From Albidovulum denitrificans (GTDB lineage: Bacteria > Pseudomonadota > Alphaproteobacteria > Rhodobacterales > Rhodobacteraceae), in assembly GCF_002973535.1 (NCBI RefSeq), contig NZ_PVEP01000005.1, positions 186,001 through 250,000 of the forward strand: a DNA stretch of 64,000 nt, given 5' to 3'. The notes under the pieces were generated by a model. The model did not search any database. It was not told the origin of the DNA and worked only from the letters and a program-made list of their open reading frames with translations. Each line of letters begins with the position of its first letter. Within the stretch, counting starts at the first letter, position 1. A program made the position numbers and the translations under genes. Shown piece after piece: positions 1 to 9,076 of this stretch.

Positions 1-378
1 TGGGAGGCGAATGTGGCGGCGCATGAGCTGGGGATGAGCCTTCTGAAGCCCGGTGCGCGCTGTTCGGACGTCACCGCGCAGATCAACGCCTTCTTCGAGG
101 ACCGCGACCTTCTGCAATACCGGACTTTCGGCTATGGCCATTCCTTCGGGGTGCTTTCGCATTACTACGGCCGCGAGGCGGGGCTGGAGCTGCGCGAGGA
201 TATCGACACGGTGCTGGAACCCGGCATGGTGATCTCCATGGAGCCGATGCTGACGATCCCTGAAGGGCAGCCGGGCGCGGGCGGCTACCGGGAACATGAC
301 ATACTTGTGATCACCGAAGAGGGCGCCGAGGACATCACCGGCTATCCTTATGGGCCGGAATTCAATGTGGTTGGCTGA
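1..378 (+). CDS. M24-family metallopeptidase (creatinase/prolidase-like), C-terminal part
   Basis: The reading frame is open from base 1, so the gene starts outside the window and only about 125 C-terminal residues are seen. They match the pita-bread fold of M24 enzymes (aminopeptidase P, prolidase, creatinase and ectoine hydrolase): a His-containing stretch GHSFGVLSHYYG, then the metal-ligand Glu in SMEPML, then a second Glu in GYREHDILV, all in the expected order. These enzymes hydrolyse Xaa-Pro or related C-N bonds using two metal ions in the cytoplasm. Substrate cannot be decided from this fragment. The stop lies 94 bp before the next start, so the downstream transpeptidase is probably a separate unit. 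Confidence 0.8.
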   Translation, partial: WEANVAAHELGMSLLKPGARCSDVTAQINAFFEDRDLLQYRTFGYGHSFGVLSHYYGREAGLELREDIDTVLEPGMVISMEPMLTIPEGQPGAGGYREHDILVITEEGAEDITGYPYGPEFNVVG

Positions 379-472
379 TTTGCAACGCTTGCCGGGGCCG
401 GGCTGCGGGGCGGTTGCAACCGCCCCCAGTGATGATAGGGATGAAGACAGGCAACCGCGCGTGGATTCCCCG

Positions 473-1264
473 ATGATTGATCTTACCCAGAACCGCCGAG
501 CCTTCCTTGGCCTGGCTGGAACCGCCCTTCTGACGGCCTGCGCCCCGCGCACGCCGAGCGACGTGTTCTCCCAGACCTCGCCCGAGGGGACGACCGAGAG
601 TTTCACCCCGGTCGAGGGCTATGGCACGATCGTGGATAACGGCTACACGCTGCCTGCGGTGCCGCCGCAATACCTGCAATGGCCGAACCGGCGGCAGGTC
701 GTCTATTACGAAGGCAGCGCCGTGCCGGGGGATATCGAGATCGACCCCTATGCCAAGTTCCTGTACTACGTCATGGATAACGGCACCGCCTGGCGTTACC
801 CGATCGCGGTCGGGCGCGCGGGTCTCAGCCTGAAATCGACGACGGTGATCCGGCGCAAGAAGGAATGGCCGGGCTGGCAGCCGACGCGCAACATGCTGCG
901 CACCCAGCCCGATGTCTACGGCCCTTTCGCGGGCGGGGTTCCGGGCGGTCTGGCCAGTCCCCTGGGCGCGCGGGCGCTTTATCTCTACCGGGGTGGCAAG
1001 GACAGTTATTACCGTATCCACGGCACCAATGACCTTGGCTCCATCGGCAATTCGGGGTCGGCCGGGTGCATCCGGCTTTTCAACCACGACATCATCGACC
1101 TTTATGACCGCGTCTCGGTCCCGACGACGGTGAAGATCCGCAGCCAGGAAGAATCGCTGCGCATCGTCGGGCCGGAGTTCAGCCCGCGCGGCGTGGAACT
1201 GCCGCCCAAGATCGTGTCGCCGGAATCGATCTACGGCGCGACGGATATCGCGCTGGATCAGTGA
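473..1264 (+). CDS. L,D-transpeptidase (YkuD family), probable lipoprotein
   Basis: A 263-residue exported enzyme expected to form 3-3 cross-links in peptidoglycan or to attach proteins to it. The N-terminus has an Arg-Arg pair and a hydrophobic stretch ending in LLTAC, a lipobox, so it is probably a lipoprotein; the RR pair also leaves Tat export possible. The YkuD catalytic signature is intact: HGTND (His183) and GSAGCIRLFN (nucleophile Cys199). The start chosen is the ATG at 473, because it gives the signal peptide immediately; the open frame extends upstream to 350 but would add an unrelated leader overlapping the previous gene. About 50 residues after the active site form a tail with no recognised domain. 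Confidence 0.9.
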   Translation: MIDLTQNRRAFLGLAGTALLTACAPRTPSDVFSQTSPEGTTESFTPVEGYGTIVDNGYTLPAVPPQYLQWPNRRQVVYYEGSAVPGDIEIDPYAKFLYYVMDNGTAWRYPIAVGRAGLSLKSTTVIRRKKEWPGWQPTRNMLRTQPDVYGPFAGGVPGGLASPLGARALYLYRGGKDSYYRIHGTNDLGSIGNSGSAGCIRLFNHDIIDLYDRVSVPTTVKIRSQEESLRIVGPEFSPRGVELPPKIVSPESIYGATDIALDQ

Positions 1265-1273
1265 ACCGCTGCT

Positions 1274-1615
1274 TCATAGCCGGATGACGTAGTCCTTCCG
1301 GGTGGTCTCGATCACCTCCCATGTCCCGGAAAATCCGGGGCGCAGGATGAAGCTGTCACCGGCCTTCAGCGGATATTCCGTGCCGTCGGCGGCGGTGATG
1401 AGCGAGCGCCCGGCAAGGATGCGGCAATATTCCCATTCCTCGTAGCTGACCCGCCACTTGCCGGGGGTGGATTGCCAGATGCCGCAGTAAAGCCCGTCCC
1501 GCTCCTCGACATTCCACGTCGTGTGGACCGGGTCGCCGGAGATCACCTTTTCGGGCGCGGGGCGTTCGACCTCCGGTTCGGCGGCGGAGGGGGTGAGGTA
1601 GAGGAAGTCGGGCAT
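1274..1615 (-). CDS. Small cupin-domain protein
   Basis: A 113-residue single-domain cupin. The sequence has a beta-strand-rich pattern with VSYEEWEYCRILAG and LKAGDSFILRPGFSGTWEVIE, typical of the Cupin_3 family related to ureidoglycine aminohydrolase. The usual two-His metal site is not obvious, so enzymatic activity is uncertain. It lies downstream of the solute-binding protein gene on the same strand, but a strong hairpin terminator sits between them, so the two may be only partly co-transcribed. Confidence 0.75.
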   Translation of the reverse strand: MPDFLYLTPSAAEPEVERPAPEKVISGDPVHTTWNVEERDGLYCGIWQSTPGKWRVSYEEWEYCRILAGRSLITAADGTEYPLKAGDSFILRPGFSGTWEVIETTRKDYVIRL

Positions 1616-1638
1616 GGTTGGTCCTGTAAATAGGGGGA

Positions 1639-1666
1639 AACGGCCGCGAACCCACTCGCGGCCGTT
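1639..1666 (-). terminator. Hairpin terminator after the solute-binding protein gene
   Basis: An 11-bp perfect stem (arms 1639-1649 and 1656-1666) with a 6-base loop. Read on the minus strand it is followed by TTTCCCCC, giving a short U-containing tail. It lies 37 bp beyond the stop of the solute-binding protein gene and just upstream of the cupin start. Confidence 0.65.
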
Positions 1667-1702
1667 GGTCGTGTCGGTCAGTTGGTTGTGCCGGTCAGCG
1701 CC

Positions 1703-3175
1703 TCAGTCAACCCAATGCACCGCCGTCAGGTCGTTGGCCTGGGTGGGCGAGTTTTCCCACAGCCCTTCGATCTTCGCGTTCGCCACACCGGTCTTGGCAA
1801 GCTGGAAGAGGTAGGCGTTGACGTAGTCCTTGGCGATCATCTCCTGCGCCTGTTTCAGAAGGTCGGAGCGCGCCGCCGGGTCGGTGGTTTTCGTCAGCGT
1901 CTCCATCAGCGCCACGAAATCCGGCTTGCCATAGCCGAAATAGTAATCGGGGCGGGCGTAGATGTTGATGTCCATCGGCTCGGTATGGCTGACGATGGTC
2001 AGGTCGAAGTCATGGCCCTTGAACACCTGTTCAAGCCATTGCGCCCATTCGACATTGGTGATCTCGGTCTTGATGCCGACGGCGGCCAGTTCGGCCGCGA
2101 TGATCTCCCCCCCGCGGCGGGCATAGGTGGGGGGCGGCAGGGCAAGGCGAAGGGTCAGGTCGGAGACGCCCGCCTCGGCCAGCAGGGCCTTCGACTTTTC
2201 CGGGTCATAGGCGGACAGGCCGGTCAGATCGACGTAATCGGGATTGTGCGGCGCGAAATGGGTGCCGATGGGCGTGCCATAGCCGAACATCGCGCCGTCG
2301 ATGATTTCCTGCCGGTTGATGGCATGGGCGATCGCCTCGCGCACCTTGACATTGTCCAGGGGCGGCTGGCGGTTGTTCATCGCCAGGATCGTCTCCCCCT
2401 CGGTCGAGCCGACGATGACCTTGAAGCGCGGATCGGTCGAGAATTGCGCCAGCGTCTCGGGCGCGGGAAAGTTCGGGAAGGCATCGACATCGCCCGCCAT
2501 CATCGCCGCGAAGGCGGCGGTGGGGTCGGAGATGATGCGGAAGGTGGCCTTCGACAGTTGGGCGGGGGTCCCCCAATAGCCGTCATAACGGCTGATCGTG
2601 ATATGGTCGCCCTGCGCCCATTCGTCGAACTTGAAAGGGCCGGTGCCGACGGGGTGCGTCGCCTCATCCGCGACCGATTCCGGCGCGACGATCACGGCGT
2701 CGCCCCAGGCCATGTTGAAGGGGAAGCTGCCGTCGGCGTCCTTCAGCGTGACGGTGACGGTGGCGGGGTCGATGACCTCGACCGTGTCGATCCCGGCGAA
2801 AAGCGCCTTTTGCGCATTGGCGCTGTCCTCGGCGCGGGCGCGGTCGAGCGAGAATTTCACGTCCTCGGCGTCAAAGGCGGTGCCGTCATGGAAGGTGACG
2901 CCGGTGTGAAGATGGAAGGTATAGGTCTTGCCATCCTCCGACACGTCCCAGCTTTGCGCGAGCGCGGGCAGGACCGCGCCATCGGGGCCAAAGCGGGTCA
3001 GGCCTTCGAAGATATTGGCATAGACGACCTCATCAATCGCGGCGGCGGCGCCGGCGGTGGGGTCGAGGTTTGGCGGCTCAAGCACCATGCCGAGGGTGAT
3101 CGTGTCCTGCGCCGACAGGGCGGCGCCGGCCGACAGCGCCAGCGCGGCGGCGGTCAGGGTCAGGCGGTGGAACAT
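1703..3175 (-). CDS. ABC transporter substrate-binding protein, family 5 (peptide/nickel type)
   Basis: A 490-residue periplasmic binding protein. It begins with a Sec signal peptide (Arg followed by an Ala/Leu-rich core ending in SAGAALSAQ). The mature part has the family-5 hallmarks EPPNLDPTAG near the start and the TYTFHLHTGVTFHDGTAF region. Such proteins capture peptides, opines or related solutes for an Opp/Dpp-type importer. The ATG at 3173-3175 is preferred because GGAGAG lies just upstream and the signal peptide starts there. No permease or ATPase gene is adjacent, so it is an orphan here. It is divergent from panB, with a 158-bp shared intergenic region. Confidence 0.9.
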   Translation of the reverse strand: MFHRLTLTAAALALSAGAALSAQDTITLGMVLEPPNLDPTAGAAAAIDEVVYANIFEGLTRFGPDGAVLPALAQSWDVSEDGKTYTFHLHTGVTFHDGTAFDAEDVKFSLDRARAEDSANAQKALFAGIDTVEVIDPATVTVTLKDADGSFPFNMAWGDAVIVAPESVADEATHPVGTGPFKFDEWAQGDHITISRYDGYWGTPAQLSKATFRIISDPTAAFAAMMAGDVDAFPNFPAPETLAQFSTDPRFKVIVGSTEGETILAMNNRQPPLDNVKVREAIAHAINRQEIIDGAMFGYGTPIGTHFAPHNPDYVDLTGLSAYDPEKSKALLAEAGVSDLTLRLALPPPTYARRGGEIIAAELAAVGIKTEITNVEWAQWLEQVFKGHDFDLTIVSHTEPMDINIYARPDYYFGYGKPDFVALMETLTKTTDPAARSDLLKQAQEMIAKDYVNAYLFQLAKTGVANAKIEGLWENSPTQANDLTAVHWVD

Positions 3176-3333
3176 GGTGCGACTCTCCTGATGGTCCGGC
3201 CCGGGCCGGGCGATTGGCGCCATCTTTGGACGTTTTCCCCCGCCGATCAAGAACTTGCCGCGACACGCCGTGCTGGAAACGATGCTGCGGTGCAGCTATG
3301 ATGGCGTGACGCCGAAACGGGGGAGGACCTGGG

Positions 3334-4158
3334 ATGAGCGTGACAGGACAGGTGAAGCGGCCGGTCCCACCGGACATTCGGGCGCGGAAGGGCGGCACGC
3401 CGCTGGTGATGCTGACGGCCTATACGACGCCCGTCGCGCGGCTGGTCGATCCGCATTGCGACATGGTGCTGGTGGGCGACAGCGTGGGCATGGTGCTGCA
3501 TGGTCTGCCTTCGACCCTTGGCGTGACGATGGAGATGATGATCCTGCACGGGCAGGCGGTGGCGCGCGGGCTGGAGCGCGCGATGCTGGTCATCGACATG
3601 CCCTTCGGCTCCTATGAGGAGGGGGAGGCACAGGCCTTTCGCAATGCCGCGCGGCTGATGGCAGAGACCGGGGCGGCGGCGGTGAAGCTTGAGGGCGGCG
3701 CGCATATGGCGCCGACCATCGCCTTCCTGACGGCACGCGGCATCCCGGTGATGGCGCATATCGGGCTGACGCCGCAGGCGGTCAACACGCTGGGCGGTTA
3801 CCGGGTGCAGGGGCGTGGTGAGGATGCCGACCGCATCCGGCGCGACGCGGTGGCGGTGGCCGGGGCGGGGGCGTTCTCGGTCGTGCTGGAAAAGGTGCCG
3901 GAGGTGCTGGCGGCGGAGGTGACCGAGCGGCTGGATATTCCCACCATCGGCATCGGCGCCTCGGCCCGCTGCGACGGGCAGGTTCTGGTGGTCGACGACA
4001 TGCTGGGGCTTTTCACCGCGTTCCGGCCGAAATTCGTGAAGCGGTATGGCGAGCTGGGCGCGGCGGCGGACGCGGCGATCGCGGCCTATGCCGAAGAGGT
4101 GCGGGCGCGGACCTTCCCGGCGGCGGAGCATGTCTTTGGCGAGGAGGCGCGCAAGTGA
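3334..4158 (+). CDS. panB: 3-methyl-2-oxobutanoate hydroxymethyltransferase
   Basis: PanB makes ketopantoate from 2-oxoisovalerate and 5,10-methylene-tetrahydrofolate, the first committed step of pantothenate and coenzyme A synthesis. The 274 residues match the family length. Recognisable blocks are [36 protein letters not shown] and [14 protein letters not shown], which build the TIM-barrel active site and metal site. A GGAGG ribosome site precedes the ATG. The stop overlaps the GTG start of panC, so the two are translationally coupled. Confidence 0.97.
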   Translation: MSVTGQVKRPVPPDIRARKGGTPLVMLTAYTTPVARLVDPHCDMVLVGDSVGMVLHGLPSTLGVTMEMMILHGQAVARGLERAMLVIDMPFGSYEEGEAQAFRNAARLMAETGAAAVKLEGGAHMAPTIAFLTARGIPVMAHIGLTPQAVNTLGGYRVQGRGEDADRIRRDAVAVAGAGAFSVVLEKVPEVLAAEVTERLDIPTIGIGASARCDGQVLVVDDMLGLFTAFRPKFVKRYGELGAAADAAIAAYAEEVRARTFPAAEHVFGEEARK

Positions 4159-4994
4159 CCGAGGTGATCCGAAGCGCTGCGTCGCTGCGCGAAAAGGTGT
4201 CGGCCTGGAAACGGTCAGGGATGCTGGTCGGCGTGGTGCCGACGATGGGCGCGCTGCATGACGGGCATCTGAGCCTTGCTCGCGCGGCAAGGGCGCAGTC
4301 GGACCGGGTGATCGTGACGATCTTCGTCAACCCGATGCAGTTCAACAACCCCGAGGACCTGAAGAAATACCCCCGCGACGAGGCGCATGACCTTGCGCTT
4401 CTGGAGGCCGAGGGGGTCGATGTCCTGTTCGCGCCGGGGCCGGAGGAGGTTTACCCCGAGGGGTTCGCGACCAAGGTGTCCGTCGCGGGTGTGTCCGGGC
4501 CGATGGAGGGCGCGTTCCGGCCCGGCCATTTCGATGGCGTGGCGACGGTGGTGACGAAGCTGTTCGGCATGACCCAGGCCGGGCGGGCGTTCTTCGGCGA
4601 GAAGGACTGGCAGCAGGTGCAGGTGGTGGAGCGGCTGGTGAGAGACCTGAACATCCCGATCCGCATCATCCCCTGCCCGACGATCCGCGAGGCGGACGGG
4701 CTGGCCATGTCGTCGCGCAATGTCCGGCTGACGGCGGAGGAGCGCGCGCTGGCCCCGGCGCTGCATGGCGCGATGCAAGGCGCGGCGGCGGCGATCCGGG
4801 GCGGCGCGCCGGTCGAGGCGGCGCTGGGCGAGGCGCGGGCGGCGGTGCTGGCGGCGGGGTTTTCGGGCGTCGAGTATCTCGACCTGCGCGATGCCGAGAC
4901 GCTTGAGGTCGCCACGGCGCTTGACCGCCCGGCGCGGCTTCTGGCGGCGGCGGTGTTGGGTGAGGTGCGGCTGATCGACAATATCGCCGTGTGA
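4155..4994 (+). CDS. panC: Pantothenate synthetase (pantoate-beta-alanine ligase)
   Basis: PanC joins pantoate and beta-alanine with ATP to give pantothenate. The 279-residue protein carries the nucleotidyl-transferase motif [13 protein letters not shown], the [13 protein letters not shown] block that binds pantoate and ATP, and [12 protein letters not shown]. It starts with GTG overlapping the panB stop (GTGA). The two genes form a compact panBC operon; panD is not in the window. Confidence 0.97.
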   Translation: MTEVIRSAASLREKVSAWKRSGMLVGVVPTMGALHDGHLSLARAARAQSDRVIVTIFVNPMQFNNPEDLKKYPRDEAHDLALLEAEGVDVLFAPGPEEVYPEGFATKVSVAGVSGPMEGAFRPGHFDGVATVVTKLFGMTQAGRAFFGEKDWQQVQVVERLVRDLNIPIRIIPCPTIREADGLAMSSRNVRLTAEERALAPALHGAMQGAAAAIRGGAPVEAALGEARAAVLAAGFSGVEYLDLRDAETLEVATALDRPARLLAAAVLGEVRLIDNIAV

Positions 4995-5029
4995 GGGCGG
5001 TTTCCGCGCCTGTCGGCGCGGACCCGCGT

Positions 5030-5062
5030 GGGGGCGCTGCCCCCACACCCCCGGAGTATTTG
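5030..5062 (+). repeat. Intergenic hairpin plus CGGAGTATTT element, copy 1
   Basis: A GC hairpin with a 6-bp stem (5030-5035 and 5039-5044, loop GCT) is followed by ACACCCCCGGAGTATTT. The same layout occurs at 9020-9051. It lies between the convergent panC and M20 genes and may work as a transcription terminator. I recall similar elements in rhodobacterial intergenic regions, but this was not checked. Confidence 0.5.
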
Positions 5063-5076
5063 GACAACGAAGAAAA

Positions 5077-6363
5077 TCAGGGGGCGAGAAGTTCGGCAAG
5101 GACGAGGGCCATGACCTTCGCGCTGTCTTCCATATCGGTGATGCCGACCCATTCGTCGGGTTGGTGGGCGAGGTCTAAAACGCCCGGCCCATAGGCGATG
5201 CAGTTCTTCAGCCGTCCGATCCGGTCGATATGTTTCTGGTCGTAGGTGCCGGGCGAGACGACGTAGCCCGCGTGTCTGCCCAGCACCTTTTCGATGGCGG
5301 CGGCGGTGGTGCGGACGACGGGGGCGTCCTTTTCGGTCATCGTGGGGCGGACCTCGAAAAGGTCGCGGATGTCGTATTGGAAGTTCGGGCGTTCGGCGCG
5401 GATCTTTTCCAGCAGCGCTGTGACCTCGCGTTTTACCTCGGCCAGATCCTCTTCGATCAGATAGCGGCGGTCGATCACGATGCGGCAGCGGTCGGGGACG
5501 CAGGGGGCGGGCAGGCCGGTATAGTCTTCCTCCTGCTCCTTCTCGCCGCCGTGGATGGAGTTGATGTTGAGCGTGGATTGCTTTGCCCCTTCGGGGATCA
5601 CCGGCATCGCGGTGCGCTTGGTGGCGAGAAGGGGGAAGAGTGTCCTTTCCATCTCTTCCAGCACCGCGCCCATGTGGCGGATGGCGCTGTCGCCGAGGAA
5701 GGGCATGGAGCCGTGGGCGATGCGGCCCTTCGTCTCGATCTCGGCCCACCAGACGCCGCGATGGCCAAGGCAGATGCGGTCCTTGTGCAGCGGTTCGGGG
5801 ATGATGACGTGCTGGACGCGGGCAGGGTCGAAGCGGCCCTGTTCGGCGAGATAGGCGACGCCGCCATAGCCGCCGGTTTCCTCATCTGCCGTGGCGCTGA
5901 TCTCGATCGCGCCGCGGAAATCGGGGCAGGCGGCGATGAAGGCCTCGGCGGCGATGATGCTGGCGGCGAGGCCACCCTTCATGTCGCAGGACCCGCGGCC
6001 ATAGATGCGGTCGCCCTCCACCTCGGCGCCGAAGGGATCGCGGGTCCAGCCATGGCCGACCTCGACCACGTCGTGATGGGAGTTGAAATGGACGCAGTCG
6101 CCGTGTCGGGCGCCCTCTTTCCGCGCGACCATGTTCCAGCGCGGGTGGGCGGGTGAATCGCCCGGTGCGCCCTCGGCCCGGATCAGATCGACGGTGAAGC
6201 CCTGTCGGCCCAGACGGTCCGCGAGATATTCGCAGATTTCCAGATAGTTGCGGCCCGGCGGGTTCAGCGTCGGAATGCGGATCAGGTCCTGGGTCAGTGC
6301 GACCAGATCGGCGCGGCGCGCGCCGATCCCTGCGATGATCCTGTCTTCCGCTTCGGAGGTCAT
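5077..6363 (-). CDS. M20-family deacylase (ArgE/DapE type)
   Basis: A 428-residue zinc hydrolase that removes acyl groups from amino acids or cleaves amide-linked metabolites. Metal and catalytic motifs are complete: HFNSHHDVV (first His and Asp), GRGSCDMKGGLA (bridging Asp), ATADEETGG (catalytic and ligand Glu) and a C-terminal QKHIDRIG His. The family includes acetylornithine deacetylase, succinyl-diaminopimelate desuccinylase and N-carbamoyl or N-formyl amino acid hydrolases; sequence alone does not separate these. It is a single gene, divergent from the coiled-coil gene at 6517. Confidence 0.88.
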   Translation of the reverse strand: MTSEAEDRIIAGIGARRADLVALTQDLIRIPTLNPPGRNYLEICEYLADRLGRQGFTVDLIRAEGAPGDSPAHPRWNMVARKEGARHGDCVHFNSHHDVVEVGHGWTRDPFGAEVEGDRIYGRGSCDMKGGLAASIIAAEAFIAACPDFRGAIEISATADEETGGYGGVAYLAEQGRFDPARVQHVIIPEPLHKDRICLGHRGVWWAEIETKGRIAHGSMPFLGDSAIRHMGAVLEEMERTLFPLLATKRTAMPVIPEGAKQSTLNINSIHGGEKEQEEDYTGLPAPCVPDRCRIVIDRRYLIEEDLAEVKREVTALLEKIRAERPNFQYDIRDLFEVRPTMTEKDAPVVRTTAAAIEKVLGRHAGYVVSPGTYDQKHIDRIGRLKNCIAYGPGVLDLAHQPDEWVGITDMEDSAKVMALVLAELLAP

Positions 6364-6516
6364 GGCGAAACCCTAGCGCGGCGGCTCCGGGCCGGCAACG
6401 GCAAGAAAAGCGGATGACGTCACGGGCGCGATGCACTAGTTTTTCGGCCGGGCGATCTCGACAAACCGTGTCGGGGTCACAATATCGTGTGAAGGCGTTT
6501 AACATTGGAGGGCCGG

Positions 6517-7596
6517 ATGGCCGATTTCGAAACCCAGATCCTGGAAAGCCAGCGGCAGGTGTCGGAGGCGCAGTCGCGGATTTCCGAACTGACGGCCAAG
6601 ATCGATTCCGCGAAGACGAAGCTGAACGCGGGTCAGGACATTTCCATCGACATCGAGAATGCGACGCTGGACGACGTTCACAAGCATACCGAGCTGATGA
6701 ACGCCAACATCGCCGAACTTATCATGGGCCTTGACGACGTCACGGCGGGGTTTTCGAAGGACTTCGACGAGATGCGATCGAAGACCGGGTGGGAAAGCTT
6801 TGTCGGCATGTTCTCCAAAGGCAAGTCGGAATCGATGCGGCAGGAGCGGCTGCGCGAGGCGACGATCGACGACAAGTTGCAGGACCTGATCGCCAAGTCG
6901 GACACGATCGTGAAGCTTCTGGAGGGGCAGTTGGCCGTCCTCAACGACCACAAGGCCAAGGTCGAGACCAACCTGACCGGCACGCTGAGCGAGCGTGAGG
7001 TGACGGTGGGCGAGCTGGAGAGCCTGCGGGCCGAGATTCAGACGATGGACCCCAGGATCATCGAGCTTGAGAACAAGATTTCCGTCGAACAGGACGCGGC
7101 GGCGCGCACCAAGCTGGAAAGCGAGCTGGCGGAGCTGAACAAGCAGTACAACGCCATGGTGCAGGACGAGCAGGTGAAGCTGGCCAAGTCCCAGACGCTG
7201 GAGCGCTATATCGAGAAGGGCAAGACCTGGGTGGATTCGCTGCAAAATCAGGCGGCGACGCAGATGGTGCTGATCAACAAGTTGCAGACGGATACGAAGC
7301 AGCGGGTGGTGCTGTACGACGCCCTGACCAAGAGCTTGAAGACCGCGCAGCAGCAGGACGTCGCGCACCGGATCAACGAGATCGGGGTGAAGACCGACCA
7401 GGAGGCGCAGGCCGCCATGGCCGGGATCGGCGCGGCCACCAACACGCGGATGGCCGAGATGATGGAGGCCCATGAGGACCAGATGGTCTTTGCGCGCAAG
7501 GTGCTTGAGCAGAAGGCCAAGGCGGATGAGCGGTTCGCGCGGCGGTTCCAGGCCATCGTCGAGAAGCACGACAAGAACCTGTATGGGGGCCAATGA
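6517..7596 (+). CDS. Long coiled-coil protein, first gene of AAA+ cluster
   Basis: A 359-residue, highly charged, almost wholly helical protein with long heptad-like runs of Glu, Lys, Gln and Leu and no signal peptide or membrane segment. A less regular section near residues 85-105 (GWESFVGMFSKGKSES) interrupts the coils. There is a faint similarity in feel to TelA-type toxic-anion proteins, but no diagnostic motif. The ATG at 6517 is chosen because GGAGGG lies 4-10 bases upstream; a TTG at 6505 is less likely. It is first in a run of seven genes around an AAA+ ATPase, overlaps the next gene by 4 bp, and may act as the structural partner or substrate of that ATPase. Confidence 0.75.
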   Translation: MADFETQILESQRQVSEAQSRISELTAKIDSAKTKLNAGQDISIDIENATLDDVHKHTELMNANIAELIMGLDDVTAGFSKDFDEMRSKTGWESFVGMFSKGKSESMRQERLREATIDDKLQDLIAKSDTIVKLLEGQLAVLNDHKAKVETNLTGTLSEREVTVGELESLRAEIQTMDPRIIELENKISVEQDAAARTKLESELAELNKQYNAMVQDEQVKLAKSQTLERYIEKGKTWVDSLQNQAATQMVLINKLQTDTKQRVVLYDALTKSLKTAQQQDVAHRINEIGVKTDQEAQAAMAGIGAATNTRMAEMMEAHEDQMVFARKVLEQKAKADERFARRFQAIVEKHDKNLYGGQ

Positions 7597-7892
7597 GGGC
7601 CGTTTATCAGGCGCGGATCGCCATGATGTTCGGTGCGGGGCTTCTGTTGCTTGGCACGTTGAAGCTGGTGTTCGCAACGGGTGAGGGGGCCGCGCCGTTC
7701 CTGGGCGCCGGGACTTTCGTCTTCGGGGTCGGAGGGGTTCTTCGGCTCTGGATGCGGCGGCAGTGGCTGGCGGCGGACGGGACCGCCGATACAGACATCG
7801 CGGCCGCGCGAGGGCGTCTTCTGAACGGCCCCCTCGGCGGTTTCTGGGCCTTCTGGCTGGGCGTTTCGCGGGATGGTATCCAAAGTGACTGA
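7593..7892 (+). CDS. Small two-TM membrane protein
   Basis: A 99-residue protein with two predicted membrane helices near residues 8-27 (MMFGAGLLLLGTLKLVFA) and 34-50 (FLGAGTFVFGVGGVLRL), followed by a basic RRQW stretch and a short cytoplasmic tail. No family is recognised. Its start overlaps the coiled-coil gene stop and its end overlaps the next gene by 20 bp, so it belongs to the AAA+ cluster and may anchor it at the membrane. Confidence 0.65.
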   Translation: MRAVYQARIAMMFGAGLLLLGTLKLVFATGEGAAPFLGAGTFVFGVGGVLRLWMRRQWLAADGTADTDIAAARGRLLNGPLGGFWAFWLGVSRDGIQSD

Positions 7893-9012
7893 CCTTGACC
7901 TGACCACCGACCACAAGGCGCTGGACGACGACCTCGCCGCGCGGCGGTATTTCGCGAAGTTCGAGACGATCACGCGGCTTCTCTCCGGCGTGGCCGGGGA
8001 GATGGAGAAGGACAAGTCGCTTTCGGCCATGGATGCAGAGGTGCTTGAGACCTACATCCGTGCGATTTCCTGGAGTTTTCAGGCGCTGAGCCTGAAATAC
8101 CTTGTCTCCGGCAGGCTTGACGGGATCGGGCAGAAGCATCTGACCATCGACTTTCACGAAAGCGGGTTCCCGGTCTTTCAGGAAATCGTGACGATGGCCA
8201 ACGATGCCGCGCAGGCGGAGAAGCATCTGACGACGATGGCGGGCGAGGCCGAACTCAAGGACGAGATGGTGCGCCGGATCGTGGGGGAGAGGGTAGTGCC
8301 GACGAAGCTGCAATACGCTCTGTCGCAACGGCTCTACTATGAGGCACTTCTGAAAGGCTGGCTCTTTTTTGCGCAGATGCACCCGGAGGTCGAGTTCATC
8401 TCTGATGTCTCAGGTGGACGGCGCGGGTATCTGGTTCACTGGGCGGTCTATGACAGCCAGCTCAACGTGCCGGTGATCTATCTGATGGAGGTCGTGGACT
8501 CCGGTCGCAAGGCGCTGCCGCGCGATGAGACGCGCTGGCCTGCTGTGCAGGCGCATCTTCTGGCGCAATCGGTCGGAGCTCTGAAGCTTCTGACCATCGC
8601 CAAGGGGTTCGATACGGATTTCGACGACCTGCATCCGAAGCGGCTGCGGCGCATTTACCTTGGCCCGATGTATTCCGCGGCCTTCACGCTTCAGACCGGC
8701 GCGATGCGCGAGGTTCTGGACGAGGCGAAGGCAGGACCGGGGGAGGATTGGGCCCTGGCCTGGACGGTCGAGGAACTGGTGAGCGAGCGGGTGGAGGTCG
8801 AGGAGGGCTGGTTTTCCAGGACCGAGCGCGAGGTCTTCCGGCTTGACCCCTTCGCGGCGCAGGGGGCGGAGACGGGGGCGACGCGGATCACGCGGTCCCT
8901 GATCCTGCCGCAGCGGCCGTTTCAGGTGCTGGCCGAGAAGGACCCCGAGGGGTTTCGGGCGCTGCGCAAGTTTGTCGTGGGGAAAGAGGGCCGGGTGCTG
9001 GTTTACGGATAG
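7873..9012 (+). CDS. Unrecognised 379-residue soluble protein of AAA+ cluster
   Basis: A mixed alpha/beta soluble protein without signal peptide or clear membrane segment. The first 150 residues are helical and acidic; the central part contains VEFISDVSGGRRGYLVHWAVYDS, a strand-rich stretch. No catalytic motif was identified. The ATG at 7873 overlaps the upstream gene; a GTG at 7885 is an alternative start. It is co-directional with the coiled-coil, membrane and AAA+ genes and is separated from the ATPase gene only by a hairpin element, so a functional link is likely but not shown. Confidence 0.65.
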   Translation: MVSKVTDLDLTTDHKALDDDLAARRYFAKFETITRLLSGVAGEMEKDKSLSAMDAEVLETYIRAISWSFQALSLKYLVSGRLDGIGQKHLTIDFHESGFPVFQEIVTMANDAAQAEKHLTTMAGEAELKDEMVRRIVGERVVPTKLQYALSQRLYYEALLKGWLFFAQMHPEVEFISDVSGGRRGYLVHWAVYDSQLNVPVIYLMEVVDSGRKALPRDETRWPAVQAHLLAQSVGALKLLTIAKGFDTDFDDLHPKRLRRIYLGPMYSAAFTLQTGAMREVLDEAKAGPGEDWALAWTVEELVSERVEVEEGWFSRTEREVFRLDPFAAQGAETGATRITRSLILPQRPFQVLAEKDPEGFRALRKFVVGKEGRVLVYG

Positions 9013-9019
9013 CGCCGGA

Positions 9020-9051
9020 CCGGGGCGGCGCCCCGGACCCCGAGGTATTTC
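9020..9051 (+). repeat. Intergenic hairpin plus CGAGGTATTT element, copy 2
   Basis: A 7-bp perfect GC stem (9020-9026 and 9030-9036, loop GGC) followed by ACCCCGAGGTATTT. It has the same arrangement as the element at 5030-5062. Here it sits inside a gene run, between the 379-residue protein and the AAA+ ATPase, so it could reduce read-through or stabilise the upstream transcript. Confidence 0.5.
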
Positions 9052-9076
9052 GAGCAAGATGAATGAGGGTTGAGGG

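Noticed and set aside
1682-3301. 539-residue plus-strand frame
   Set aside because: It is antisense to the clearly coding solute-binding protein gene and has the Arg/Gly-rich make-up of a GC-rich shadow frame.
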